A stretch of 64,000 nucleotides of DNA from Dakarella massiliensis (GTDB taxonomy: Bacteria; Pseudomonadota; Gammaproteobacteria; Burkholderiales; Burkholderiaceae_F): NCBI RefSeq assembly GCF_001182045.1, contig NZ_CVTY01000005.1, positions 186,001 to 250,000 of the forward strand, in the 5' to 3' direction. Shown piece by piece: positions 56,154 to 63,530 of this stretch. Made by a program: the position numbers and the translations under genes. The stretch's first letter is position 1; every line of letters starts with the position of its first letter. Below the pieces are notes generated by a model that did no database searches, had not been told where the DNA came from, and saw nothing but the letters and a program-made list of their open reading frames with translations.

Positions 56154-56951
56154 TTACTGCTTTTTCCCGGTAGTGGGATAGTCGAACTCTTCGCCGAGAT
56201 AGATCTTGCGGACGGTCTCGTTGTTGCTCAGCTCTTCCGGGACACCGGCGGCGAGCACATTGCCGTCGCTGATGATGTAGGCATGGTCGCAGGTCTTGAA
56301 GGTTTCCCGGACGTTGTGGTCCGTGATCAGAACACCGATGTTCCGTTCCTTCAGGATCCGGATGATGTTCCGGATTTCGCTCACGGCGATCGGATCAACG
56401 CCGGCGAAAGGTTCGTCGAGCAGAATGAATTTGGGGCTTGCCGCGAGTGATCGGGCAATTTCCGTGCGGCGCCGCTCACCGCCTGAAAGTGACATGGCCA
56501 CATTCGTGCGGATGTTCTGAATGGAAAGCTCATCCAGGAGCGACTCAAGCCGCTCATTGATTTCCGTTTTGCTGAGAGGCTTGCCGTTCTCGTTCTTCTG
56601 AAGCTCGAGAATGGCGCGGATGTTGTCTTCCACCGTGAGCGACCGGAAGACACTCGCTTCCTGAGGCAGATAGGTGAGCCCCATGTGGGCACGGCGGTAA
56701 ATCGGCAGGTGCGTAATATCTTTGCCGTCGAGGTAAATCGATCCCCCGTCAGCCACGATGAGTCCCACCACCATGTAGAAGGTGGTGGTCTTGCCGGCGC
56801 CGTTCGGCCCCAGCAGCCCCACGACTTCGCCGCTCTTCACGCGCAGCGAAACATCCTTCACTACAACACGGCGGCCATAGCGCTTCCGAAGTCCCTTGGT
56901 TTCGAGGGTGTGCGTGCCGGCAACGGCGAGATTCTTATCGTATTCGGCCAT
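56154..56951 (-). CDS. lptB: LPS export ABC transporter ATP-binding protein LptB
   Basis: Powers extraction of lipopolysaccharide from the inner membrane with LptFG. 265 aa. Walker A is GPNGAGKTTTFYMVVGL, signature LSGGERRRTEIAR, Walker B FILLDEPFAGVDPIAV. The QEASVFRSLT Q-loop region is typical of LptB. The first 15 residues are an extra N-terminal piece. Its ATG abuts the lptA stop (TAAATG), giving coupled translation. Confidence 0.96.
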   Translation of the reverse strand: MAEYDKNLAVAGTHTLETKGLRKRYGRRVVVKDVSLRVKSGEVVGLLGPNGAGKTTTFYMVVGLIVADGGSIYLDGKDITHLPIYRRAHMGLTYLPQEASVFRSLTVEDNIRAILELQKNENGKPLSKTEINERLESLLDELSIQNIRTNVAMSLSGGERRRTEIARSLAASPKFILLDEPFAGVDPIAVSEIRNIIRILKERNIGVLITDHNVRETFKTCDHAYIISDGNVLAAGVPEELSNNETVRKIYLGEEFDYPTTGKKQ

Positions 56952-57551
56952 TTACTTCGTCCTATTTGCCGGGGCCAGCGTGGTGGAGGAACGCAGTTTT
57001 GTCGTATCCGCCGAGCCGGAAGAGTTGTCCTGCTTGCGGGGCGCAATCACGGTTGTCACGCGGCGGCGTTCACCGCCCGCGGAGCCGCCTTCTGCCACGG
57101 AGCGGGCATTGCGGATGTCGTACACGATGGTCTGACCGGTCGCTTCATCCTTCAGCACGCCGTTTTCCGTACGGGTCAGGCGGGCATTGTTGATGAGCGT
57201 AATGGTGTCTTTTTCTTCGTTGTAGATCAGCTTGTCGGCCTCAGCATGCATCCACTCGCTGATCTTCGGATTTGGGTTGTCGCGCTGCTGCTTGAAGGTC
57301 GCGAGCTTGCCGGTCAGAACACCCACCCGGTAGCCCTTCGGCGTGATCTGAAGGTCCAGTCGGTCGCCGTGCATCTCGAGCGTACCCTGATGCACCTCAA
57401 CGCGGCCCGTGTAGACAGCCGTCTGCGAGACCTGGTCTCCGGAGAAATGGTCAGCGGCAATCTCAATCGGCTTCGAGTTATCTGACTGAAGCGCGCCCGC
57501 AGTGGCGGCGGCCGTGATCAGAAGAAGGGCTGTAATAAGCTTGATTTTCAT
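56952..57551 (-). CDS. lptA: LPS transport periplasmic protein LptA
   Basis: 199 aa with a signal peptide (about 1-20). The OstA-like beta-jellyroll strands are visible in IEIAADHFSGDQVSQTAVYTG and MHGDRLDLQITPKG. Forms the periplasmic bridge that carries LPS from LptC to LptD. The C-terminal 40 residues are Ser/Arg/Thr-rich and probably unstructured. Placed between lptC and lptB in the normal order. Confidence 0.93.
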   Translation of the reverse strand: MKIKLITALLLITAAATAGALQSDNSKPIEIAADHFSGDQVSQTAVYTGRVEVHQGTLEMHGDRLDLQITPKGYRVGVLTGKLATFKQQRDNPNPKISEWMHAEADKLIYNEEKDTITLINNARLTRTENGVLKDEATGQTIVYDIRNARSVAEGGSAGGERRRVTTVIAPRKQDNSSGSADTTKLRSSTTLAPANRTK

Positions 57552-57564
57552 ATTTTTCGTTCAA

Positions 57565-58131
57565 TTATTTGCGTGAGGCGATGTGCGTGTTGACGCGGCC
57601 TGTAAGTGAAATAGTGCCGTTGGCATAGCTGTAATCCATGCCGCTCGCTGTCGTGCTGTCGCTTCCCCGATGGAAAACAACCGGAGAGTCCGAAGTGAAG
57701 CGTTCCGTATCAGGGAAGGCTGTCATCTTCTGGGTTTCAAAACTGAGAGCCGGTGTATTGCCTGCCGGGTCCCTCAGAATTTTAACGTTCCCCTCAAATT
57801 CGATCGTCTTTCCGGCATCGTGCGTCCAGCCGCGGTCAGAGGAAGCATCGACCTGAGGCTTATTCGGCGTCAGGGTGATATAGCGCGGATGATCGGCATC
57901 TGTCCGGTCGTCCGAGTAATGGATCACCTTGTCGGCGATGACGCGCCGCACGGGGTTCCCCGCGCCGTCAAAGTCGGTGAGCGAAAGCTTGGTTGCCGTA
58001 TAGTCCGGTGAGTTTTCACTCGGCAGATATTTCAGGTCCTTAAGGCCTGACTGCACGGCATAGAAGTAGCTTGCCCCGATCAGAAAGACGAGGAGGATGA
58101 TGGCAACAATGGCTGAAACTCTTTCCCGCAT
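57565..58131 (-). CDS. lptC: LPS export system protein LptC
   Basis: 188 aa with one N-terminal membrane helix (about 8-26) and a periplasmic beta-jellyroll domain. Low overall similarity is usual for LptC; the DRTDADHPRYITLTPNKP and GKTIEFEGNVKI parts fit. It hands LPS from the LptBFG transporter to LptA. Starts 5 bp after kdsC. Position within kdsC-lptC-lptA-lptB makes the call firm. Confidence 0.9.
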   Translation of the reverse strand: MRERVSAIVAIILLVFLIGASYFYAVQSGLKDLKYLPSENSPDYTATKLSLTDFDGAGNPVRRVIADKVIHYSDDRTDADHPRYITLTPNKPQVDASSDRGWTHDAGKTIEFEGNVKILRDPAGNTPALSFETQKMTAFPDTERFTSDSPVVFHRGSDSTTASGMDYSYANGTISLTGRVNTHIASRK

Positions 58132-58136
58132 GTCGG

Positions 58137-58682
58137 TTACCTGAAACGGGGAGCGTCGGGGTGGAAGTAGAAGCGGTCAATCAGATCATCCCAGACTCCC
58201 TGGGACATCAGAATTTTTTCCGCCATTTCCCGGACGGCTCCGCGGCCTCCCGCGCGGGAGGAAACGAAGTCGACTGACTTCAGAACGGTGTCAACGGCGT
58301 CAGCCGGCGCACAGGAGAGCCCCACCAGCTGCAGCACCGGCAGATCCGGGATGTCGTCACCCATGCAGGCGCACTCCGATGCGTCCAGATGACGGGCCTG
58401 AATGAGATCAAGGAACGCCCCCTTCTTGTAGGACTGCCCCTGGAACACATCCCGGACGCCGAGTTCCCGCAGACGGGCGCCGACGATGGCGGACCGCCTG
58501 CCGGTGATCACGACAACATCGATTCCGGCGGCGAGCAGCATCTTGATGCCGAGTCCGTCCTTCACGTCGAAGTGCTTGCAGAGTTCGCCCTGGGAACCGG
58601 TGACGATCTGGCCGTCGGTGAGGACGCCGTCCACATCGAGGACGACCAGCTTGATTTTTTTGGCTTTGTCTTCTACTGACAT
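58137..58682 (-). CDS. kdsC: 3-deoxy-D-manno-octulosonate 8-phosphate phosphatase
   Basis: 181-aa HAD-type phosphatase of Kdo synthesis. VVLDVDGVLTDG carries nucleophile Asp16 and acid/base Asp18; FDVKDGLGIKML, VITGRRS and CMGDDIPDLPVL follow in order. No cap domain, as expected for KdsC. Located 1 bp after kdsD, so the two Kdo enzymes are translated together. Confidence 0.95.
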   Translation of the reverse strand: MSVEDKAKKIKLVVLDVDGVLTDGQIVTGSQGELCKHFDVKDGLGIKMLLAAGIDVVVITGRRSAIVGARLRELGVRDVFQGQSYKKGAFLDLIQARHLDASECACMGDDIPDLPVLQLVGLSCAPADAVDTVLKSVDFVSSRAGGRGAVREMAEKILMSQGVWDDLIDRFYFHPDAPRFR

Positions 58683-58683
58683 C

Positions 58684-59670
58684 TCAGATTACCTTGGCAG
58701 TCATGAGGTCATGGAAATGAAGCGCGCCGATCAGATGCCCGTCGTGATCCACGACAGGAAGCTGATTGCACTGCGCGCGCTCAAGGAGCGACGCGGCCTC
58801 GGCGGCAAGCGCTTCAGGATATATGGTTTTCGGATGCGGCGTCATGACGTCCCGGATAACAACAGGGCGGATGTCGCCGACACGCTCAATCAGCCTCCGG
58901 AGATCTCCCTCCGTGAAGATGCCGAGCAGTTTTCCGTCCTCATCCGTCACGGTGGTCATGCCGATGCCCTTGCGGCTGATTTCCTGCACAGCGGCAAGAA
59001 TCTGCGTGTCAGGCTTAACGCGCGGCACATCGTCGCCGCGGCGCATGACGTCCTGCACCCGGAGCAGCAGCCGGCGTCCAAGCGCACCGCCCGGATGAGA
59101 CCGCGCAAAGTCTTCTTTGGTGAAGCCCTTGGCGTCGAGACAGGCAATCGCGAGCGCGTCTCCCATGGCCAGCGTGGCCGTGGTCGATGCGGTCGGCGCG
59201 AGGTTAAGCGGGCAGGCTTCGCGCTCGACATGCACGTTCAGATTGATGTCCGCTTCGCGGGCCATCGGACTGTCAGGATTTCCGGTGAGCGTAATGAGGA
59301 AAGCGCCTTCCCGCTTGATTGCGGGAATGATGGCGAGGACTTCGGACGTGCTCCCCGAGTAGGAAATGCCGATCACGACATCCTCTCGGGTGATCATGCC
59401 CAGGTCGCCGTGCGATGCTTCAGCGGCATGAACAAAGAAAGCGGGTGTTCCGGTAGAGGCCATTGTGGCCGCAATTTTGCGGGCAATATGGCCGCTTTTC
59501 CCGATACCCGTGACGACAACGCGTCCGCGGCAGGCGAGGAGCGCCTGCACGGCTCTGACGAAGTCATCTCCGATGCGGTCTGAAAGAGCCGATACCGCGG
59601 CGGATTCAATTTTCAGAACTTCCTTTGCCAGAGAGAGAATTCCCTCGGCTTGGGTAGTGTGTTGGTTCAT
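58684..59670 (-). CDS. kdsD: Arabinose-5-phosphate isomerase
   Basis: Converts ribulose 5-phosphate to arabinose 5-phosphate, the first step of Kdo synthesis. 328 aa. An N-terminal SIS domain (GIGKSGHIARKIAATMAS, HGDLGMI, SYSGSTSEV) is followed by LAPTASTTATLAMGDALA and two CBS domains at about 205-325. Start MNQHTTQAEG is chosen by family; an upstream start would add 24 residues. First gene of the kdsD-to-rapZ run. Confidence 0.95.
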   Translation of the reverse strand: MNQHTTQAEGILSLAKEVLKIESAAVSALSDRIGDDFVRAVQALLACRGRVVVTGIGKSGHIARKIAATMASTGTPAFFVHAAEASHGDLGMITREDVVIGISYSGSTSEVLAIIPAIKREGAFLITLTGNPDSPMAREADINLNVHVEREACPLNLAPTASTTATLAMGDALAIACLDAKGFTKEDFARSHPGGALGRRLLLRVQDVMRRGDDVPRVKPDTQILAAVQEISRKGIGMTTVTDEDGKLLGIFTEGDLRRLIERVGDIRPVVIRDVMTPHPKTIYPEALAAEAASLLERAQCNQLPVVDHDGHLIGALHFHDLMTAKVI

Positions 59671-59776
59671 GTCGTACAGGCCTTTGTTCTCGCTTTTTAT
59701 CTTGTTAATGATACCTTTGCCGCTTGTCAAAACTGAACTCAATTTGTTGAAAACTGTTTGAGAGCGGCTTGCGCTC

Positions 59777-60571
59777 TCAGGAGGCGCTGCCCTCGTCCTT
59801 CACAAGGCTCTTCGAAAAATCGGGGCGCCGCCCTTCGAGGAACGCCTTGTGAGCCTCTACGATTTCAGGTTCCTGGAGCTGCTCGTTGAACGCCTCAGCC
59901 TCTTTCTTCGACTGTTCACGTGTGTCACTGTGGAGAATGCCTCTCAGAAGGCTCTTCGTGCGGATCAGGGCTTCAGGCGGCATGCGGGTCAGGCGGACCG
60001 CGCGGGCGGTTGCCTGACGGAGCACTTCATCGTCCTCAAAAACGCCGTTCGCGATATGAAGAGCTACAGCCTGCTCCGCCGTGATCGGCTCCGAGAGGAG
60101 CAGCTTTTCAGCGGCATGGTGGTAGCCGCACTCCGCGACAAGTCTCTGCGTGATGCCGAAAAGAGGCGTCTCGCCCAGAGCGGTGAAGGGGAGCGAGAAG
60201 AGTGCGTGCTTTCCGCAGTAGACGAGGTCGCACGTCATGAGGAGCGTGACAGCCAGACCGACTGCCGGGCCGTTTACGGCCGCGATCAGAGGCTTCCTCA
60301 CATTGTCAGCCACAGAGATGAGGTGCCTTGCGTTATCAACACCGGCGCTGATTTTGTTGCCGGCAACGATTTCCTCGAGATCAGAACCGGCCGAGAAGAT
60401 GGTCGGGAGACCATGAATCAGAATGACCCGGACATCCGGATCTTTATCGGCATCCTCAAGGGCCGTTGACAGTTCCTGCAGCGTGTCGGCTGAGAGGCTG
60501 TTGCGCTTGGCGGGCTTGTTGATGGCGATGGAACGGATGCCGTCCGAGGTTTCAATAACGAGAGTGCTCAT
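59777..60571 (-). CDS. Enoyl-CoA hydratase/isomerase (crotonase) family protein
   Basis: 264-aa crotonase fold. The oxyanion-hole segments are FSAGSDLEEI (59-68) and NGPAVGLAVTLLMTCDLVY (100-118). The usual hydratase glutamate after the second segment is missing: the sequence reads SLPFTALGETPLFG, closer to the pattern of delta3,delta2-enoyl-CoA isomerases. Isomerase activity is therefore more likely than hydration. Start MSTLVIET by fold; the longer frame adds 26 residues. No other beta-oxidation gene is adjacent, so its pathway is unclear. Confidence 0.85.
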   Translation of the reverse strand: MSTLVIETSDGIRSIAINKPAKRNSLSADTLQELSTALEDADKDPDVRVILIHGLPTIFSAGSDLEEIVAGNKISAGVDNARHLISVADNVRKPLIAAVNGPAVGLAVTLLMTCDLVYCGKHALFSLPFTALGETPLFGITQRLVAECGYHHAAEKLLLSEPITAEQAVALHIANGVFEDDEVLRQATARAVRLTRMPPEALIRTKSLLRGILHSDTREQSKKEAEAFNEQLQEPEIVEAHKAFLEGRRPDFSKSLVKDEGSAS

Positions 60572-60654
60572 CTTTGTTCTGCTGATGATGTTGACAGGGA
60601 AAGACTGAGTCCGCCGGACAGCGGGGCAGGACCCCGGGCACGGACTCATCCAAT

Positions 60655-60807
60655 ATGAATCATAAAAGCATTAAAGGAAATAAACAGCGGGTTTCCTGTT
60701 ATCTTGCTTTATATGAGAGAAGCGAAGGCATTCCGGATACGGAAAACAGGCGGAAAATAAGCGGCCTGCTGGTGACCGTGCCGGGCGCGGCTCTCCGGAT
60801 GCGATAA
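60655..60807 (+). other. Possible 50-codon ORF or leader before mtnA
   Basis: An ATG with GGAC-poor upstream opens a 50-codon frame (begins MNHKSIKGNKQ) in the 298-bp gap between the crotonase and mtnA. It has no recognisable similarity or strong ribosome site. The gap also holds AT-rich sequence with a TTATAT motif that could serve as the mtnA promoter. It may be only a leader region. Confidence 0.25.
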
Positions 60808-60869
60808 GACAGTGTACCGATAATGCCCTGATGGGAGAGGCTTCCCCGGGAAATGGGAGGAAATGGCGA

Positions 60870-61967
60870 ATGAAGGTGAACAATCAATGGATCAGGGGTA
60901 TCTGGTCTGATGACGGGGGAAAGACGGTGTGTTTCCCGGATCAGACGAAGCTGCCTGACCAGCTGGAAATCTGCCGTGAAGGAACATCCGATGCGCTGAT
61001 CCGCGCCATTAAAACCATGCAGGTCCGGGGTGCTCCGCTGATCGGAGCGGCAGGGGCCTGGGCCGCGGCGTTTCTCTGCCGTGAAGCGAAGACTGAGGAA
61101 GCGCTTCAAAAGGGGCTGAAACGGATCGCTGAGGCAAGACCCACGGCTGTGAACCTCCAGTGGGCAGTCCGCCGGGTCGCCTCGGCAGCCGAAGGACTTT
61201 CCGGGGACGTCCGGGCAGCGCGCGCTCAGAAGGCGGCCGAGGAGATCTGTGAGTCGGACATTGAATCCAACCGGGCAATCGGCGGGTACTTCGCCTCTGT
61301 CATAGAGGAGACTTATCGGAAGAATGGGCGTCCTGTTCGGATTCTGACGCACTGCAATGCCGGGTGGCTCGCAACAGTGGATTACGGCACAGCGCTGTCG
61401 GGGCTCTATGTGGCGCAGGAGCAGGGGATACCGATGGAGGTCTGGGTTGATGAAACCCGGCCCCGCATGCAGGGGCTCCTCACCGAGTGGGAGCTTCGCG
61501 AGGCCGGCATTCCCTGTACGCTGATCGCGGATAACGCGGGCGGCTATCTGATGCAGCAGGGTGAGGTTGATCTCGTCATTGTCGGGGCGGACCGGATTGC
61601 TTCAAACGGCGATGTGGCCAATAAGGTCGGCACGTACCTGAAGGCTCTTGCGGCAAATGACTGCGGAGTGCCTTTTTATGTGGCAGCTCCCGTGTCCACC
61701 GTAGACTTTTCTCTGGCGGAAGGCGTGGAGAGCATTCCGGTCGAAGAACGGTCCAGGAGCGAGGTGACTGAAATATCGGGGATCGGACCGGATGGAAACG
61801 TGACCCGCGTGCAGGTGGCGGGGCAGGACACTGCGGTAAGAAATATCGCTTTCGATATCACTCCTGCGAGGCTTATCACGGGAATCGTGACGGAGAAGGG
61901 AATATTTGCGCCAGGAGCGGGTGACCGCCCCTTTATGCCCGATCCGGATGAGACGCGTCCGGAGTAG
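60870..61967 (+). CDS. mtnA: S-methyl-5-thioribose-1-phosphate isomerase
   Basis: Isomerises 5-methylthioribose 1-phosphate (and 5-deoxyribose 1-phosphate) to the ribulose form. 365 aa of the eIF2B-like fold. VRGAPLIGAAGAWAAA, the catalytic Cys162 in THCNAGWLATVDYGTAL and Asp241 in VGADRIASNGDVANKVGTY are intact. The ATG is supported by GGGAGGAAATGG upstream. The class II aldolase follows after 3 bp. mtnP, mtnK, mtnBCD and mtnN are not in the window. Confidence 0.95.
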   Translation: MKVNNQWIRGIWSDDGGKTVCFPDQTKLPDQLEICREGTSDALIRAIKTMQVRGAPLIGAAGAWAAAFLCREAKTEEALQKGLKRIAEARPTAVNLQWAVRRVASAAEGLSGDVRAARAQKAAEEICESDIESNRAIGGYFASVIEETYRKNGRPVRILTHCNAGWLATVDYGTALSGLYVAQEQGIPMEVWVDETRPRMQGLLTEWELREAGIPCTLIADNAGGYLMQQGEVDLVIVGADRIASNGDVANKVGTYLKALAANDCGVPFYVAAPVSTVDFSLAEGVESIPVEERSRSEVTEISGIGPDGNVTRVQVAGQDTAVRNIAFDITPARLITGIVTEKGIFAPGAGDRPFMPDPDETRPE

Positions 61968-61970
61968 AAA

Positions 61971-62681
61971 ATGCAGGAGAAAAAGATGATGCAGGCGGAG
62001 TTTCCTGAGGATACGGAGGCGCTGCGGCGCGGCATTATTGAGACTGCCCGGTCCATGAATACTCAGCGTCTGAACGTGAACAAATCCGGGAATGTATCGG
62101 CCCGCTGCCAGGCGGACGATGGTGAACTGGCATTCCTGATCACGCCATCAGGCGTTCCGTATGACGATCTTTCGCCAGAGGATATTTCGAAGGTGTCGCG
62201 CCTTCCGTCAGGAGAGTGGCGGGATGAGGGACCGCTGCTGCCTTCCTCCGAGTGGCGGCTTCATGCGGCGGTCTATGAGTCAAAGCCTGAAGTCCGGGCG
62301 ATTGTTCACACGCATTCGCCGAAAGCCACCGCGGTTTCCTGCCTGGAGTCCGGCATTCCGCCTTTTCACTATATGGTGGCCATGTCCGGGGCGGCTGAGA
62401 TTCCTTGCGCGCCGTATGCTACGTTCGGCACCGAGGCGCTTGCGGAAAGCGTGACCGGTGCTCTGAGGCACTGCCGGGGCTGCCTGATGGCTCGCCATGG
62501 GGTGCTCGCGACCGGCTCTGGTCTGTCGGGGGCCTTTGCGCTTGCTGTGGAGACTGAGAATCTGGCCTCGATGTATCTTGACCTTCTTCAGCTCGGAGAT
62601 GTCCGGCTGCTCTCAGAGGATGAAATGACGCGCGTGCTCGAGCGCTTCAGAACATACGGCCAGCCGGGGAGGAAAGCGTGA
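61971..62681 (+). CDS. Class II aldolase/adducin family protein
   Basis: 236-aa zinc-dependent aldolase (FucA/AraD-like). Zinc ligands are His113 and His115 (VHTHSPKA) and His176 (ARHGVLATG), with catalytic Glu94 in SSEWRLH. RLNVNKSGNVSAR and ITPSGVPYDDL form the phosphate site. Directly after mtnA, it could be the aldolase (Ald2 type) of the DHAP shunt, which cleaves methylthioribulose 1-phosphate or deoxyribulose 1-phosphate. A methylthioribulose-1-phosphate dehydratase (MtnB) belongs to the same superfamily and cannot be excluded. ATGs at 61971 and 61986 both have good ribosome sites. Confidence 0.85.
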   Translation: MQEKKMMQAEFPEDTEALRRGIIETARSMNTQRLNVNKSGNVSARCQADDGELAFLITPSGVPYDDLSPEDISKVSRLPSGEWRDEGPLLPSSEWRLHAAVYESKPEVRAIVHTHSPKATAVSCLESGIPPFHYMVAMSGAAEIPCAPYATFGTEALAESVTGALRHCRGCLMARHGVLATGSGLSGAFALAVETENLASMYLDLLQLGDVRLLSEDEMTRVLERFRTYGQPGRKA

Positions 62682-62935
62682 TGGCTCAGGAGTTTGAGAA
62701 AAGGCCTGACGGGATGCCGCTCTGGAAGGATGTGTCGGGGAAAAACGTATCCTGCACGGAAAAGGTTAAAGTGCTAGATGAAAACTACCGCGAGCTGCGG
62801 GAATCGGTTTCCGCAGCGCTCGATGATGCGGTTCTTATTGGATGCCGGGCGGACGATATCCGGGCCATTCTGAAAGAGATGATTTCAGAGGTTGAAAGCA
62901 GTTATCCGGATGCCCGTCCCGAGAAGGAGAAGTGA
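62681..62935 (+). CDS. Conserved-looking small protein of unknown function
   Basis: 84 aa; I do not recognise a domain. Charged, mostly alpha-helical, with a Pro/Gly start (RPDGMPLWKDVSGK), two cysteines (CTEK, GCRA) and an acidic middle (SAALDDAVLIG). No signal peptide or membrane segment, so cytoplasmic. The ATG overlaps the aldolase stop (TGATG) and is preceded by GGGGAGGAAAG, so it is a real translated gene of the mtnA operon. It also overlaps the next gene by 1 bp. Its place suggests a link with its neighbours, but the function is unknown. Confidence 0.75.
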   Translation: MAQEFEKRPDGMPLWKDVSGKNVSCTEKVKVLDENYRELRESVSAALDDAVLIGCRADDIRAILKEMISEVESSYPDARPEKEK

Positions 62936-63450
62936 TGATGCTGAGCAGGCGGACTCTTCTTAAGCTGGTGGCGGCCGGTGCTGTTCCGGCCTTTGCTCTA
63001 TGCGGCTGCGCGCATCCGCAGATGATTGATATGGGAAGCACGGAATCCCAGGTGGTGGAGAAGCTCGGGAAACCGGATTCCATCACAGCCATGCCGGACG
63101 GTACGACCCGCTATACCTATTCCCCGCAGCCTGAAGGGCAGGAAGTCTGGTGGATGTTCTTTGATAAGAATGGCCGATTCGTGAAGCGCGAGCAGGCGCT
63201 CGTCGAAGAGAATTTTTACCGCCTGATCAAGCCGGGCAAGACGACGATCGCCGATGTCTATCGTCTCTTCGGACACTGCACGAAGATTTTCGACTTCAAG
63301 TTTCTCAACCAGTCCGCCTACATGTATCGGTTCCAGGATGCGTCCCGGTCAGACATGGTGCTCTGGGTTCAGTATGGCCGCGACAACGTGGTGACTGAGT
63401 GGACAATAGCCGAGGATCCGAGGAAGAACACCCGGTTCCCGATTTACTGA
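62935..63450 (+). CDS. BamE/SmpA-like outer-membrane lipoprotein
   Basis: 171-aa lipoprotein with an RR-containing signal (MMLSRRTLLK) and lipobox ALCGC (Cys25). The mature part holds two SmpA/BamE-type units: DMGSTESQVVEKLGKPDSIT with a TRYTYSPQ strand, and IKPGKTTIADVYRLFGHCTKIF with a strand after it. Real BamE has one unit. It may assist outer-membrane assembly or carry another lipid or protein. Overlaps the small upstream ORF by 1 bp and closes the operon. No hydrophobic segment beyond the signal. Confidence 0.82.
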   Translation: MMLSRRTLLKLVAAGAVPAFALCGCAHPQMIDMGSTESQVVEKLGKPDSITAMPDGTTRYTYSPQPEGQEVWWMFFDKNGRFVKREQALVEENFYRLIKPGKTTIADVYRLFGHCTKIFDFKFLNQSAYMYRFQDASRSDMVLWVQYGRDNVVTEWTIAEDPRKNTRFPIY

Positions 63451-63454
63451 GAAA

Positions 63455-63491
63455 AAAAGAAAAACCCTGCGGGGAAAGTATCCCGGCAGGG
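63455..63491 (-). terminator. Terminator of aspS
   Basis: Stem CCCTGC with GCAGGG and inner GGG/CCC pairs, followed on the minus strand by TTTTTCTTTTTTTC. It lies just past the end of the convergent lipoprotein gene, so it may serve both. A second short hairpin (CCCCCT/AGGGGG) is at 63505-63521. Confidence 0.75.
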
Positions 63492-63530
63492 CTTCAGAAC
63501 CGGTCCCCCTGACAGAGGGGGACGGATCAA

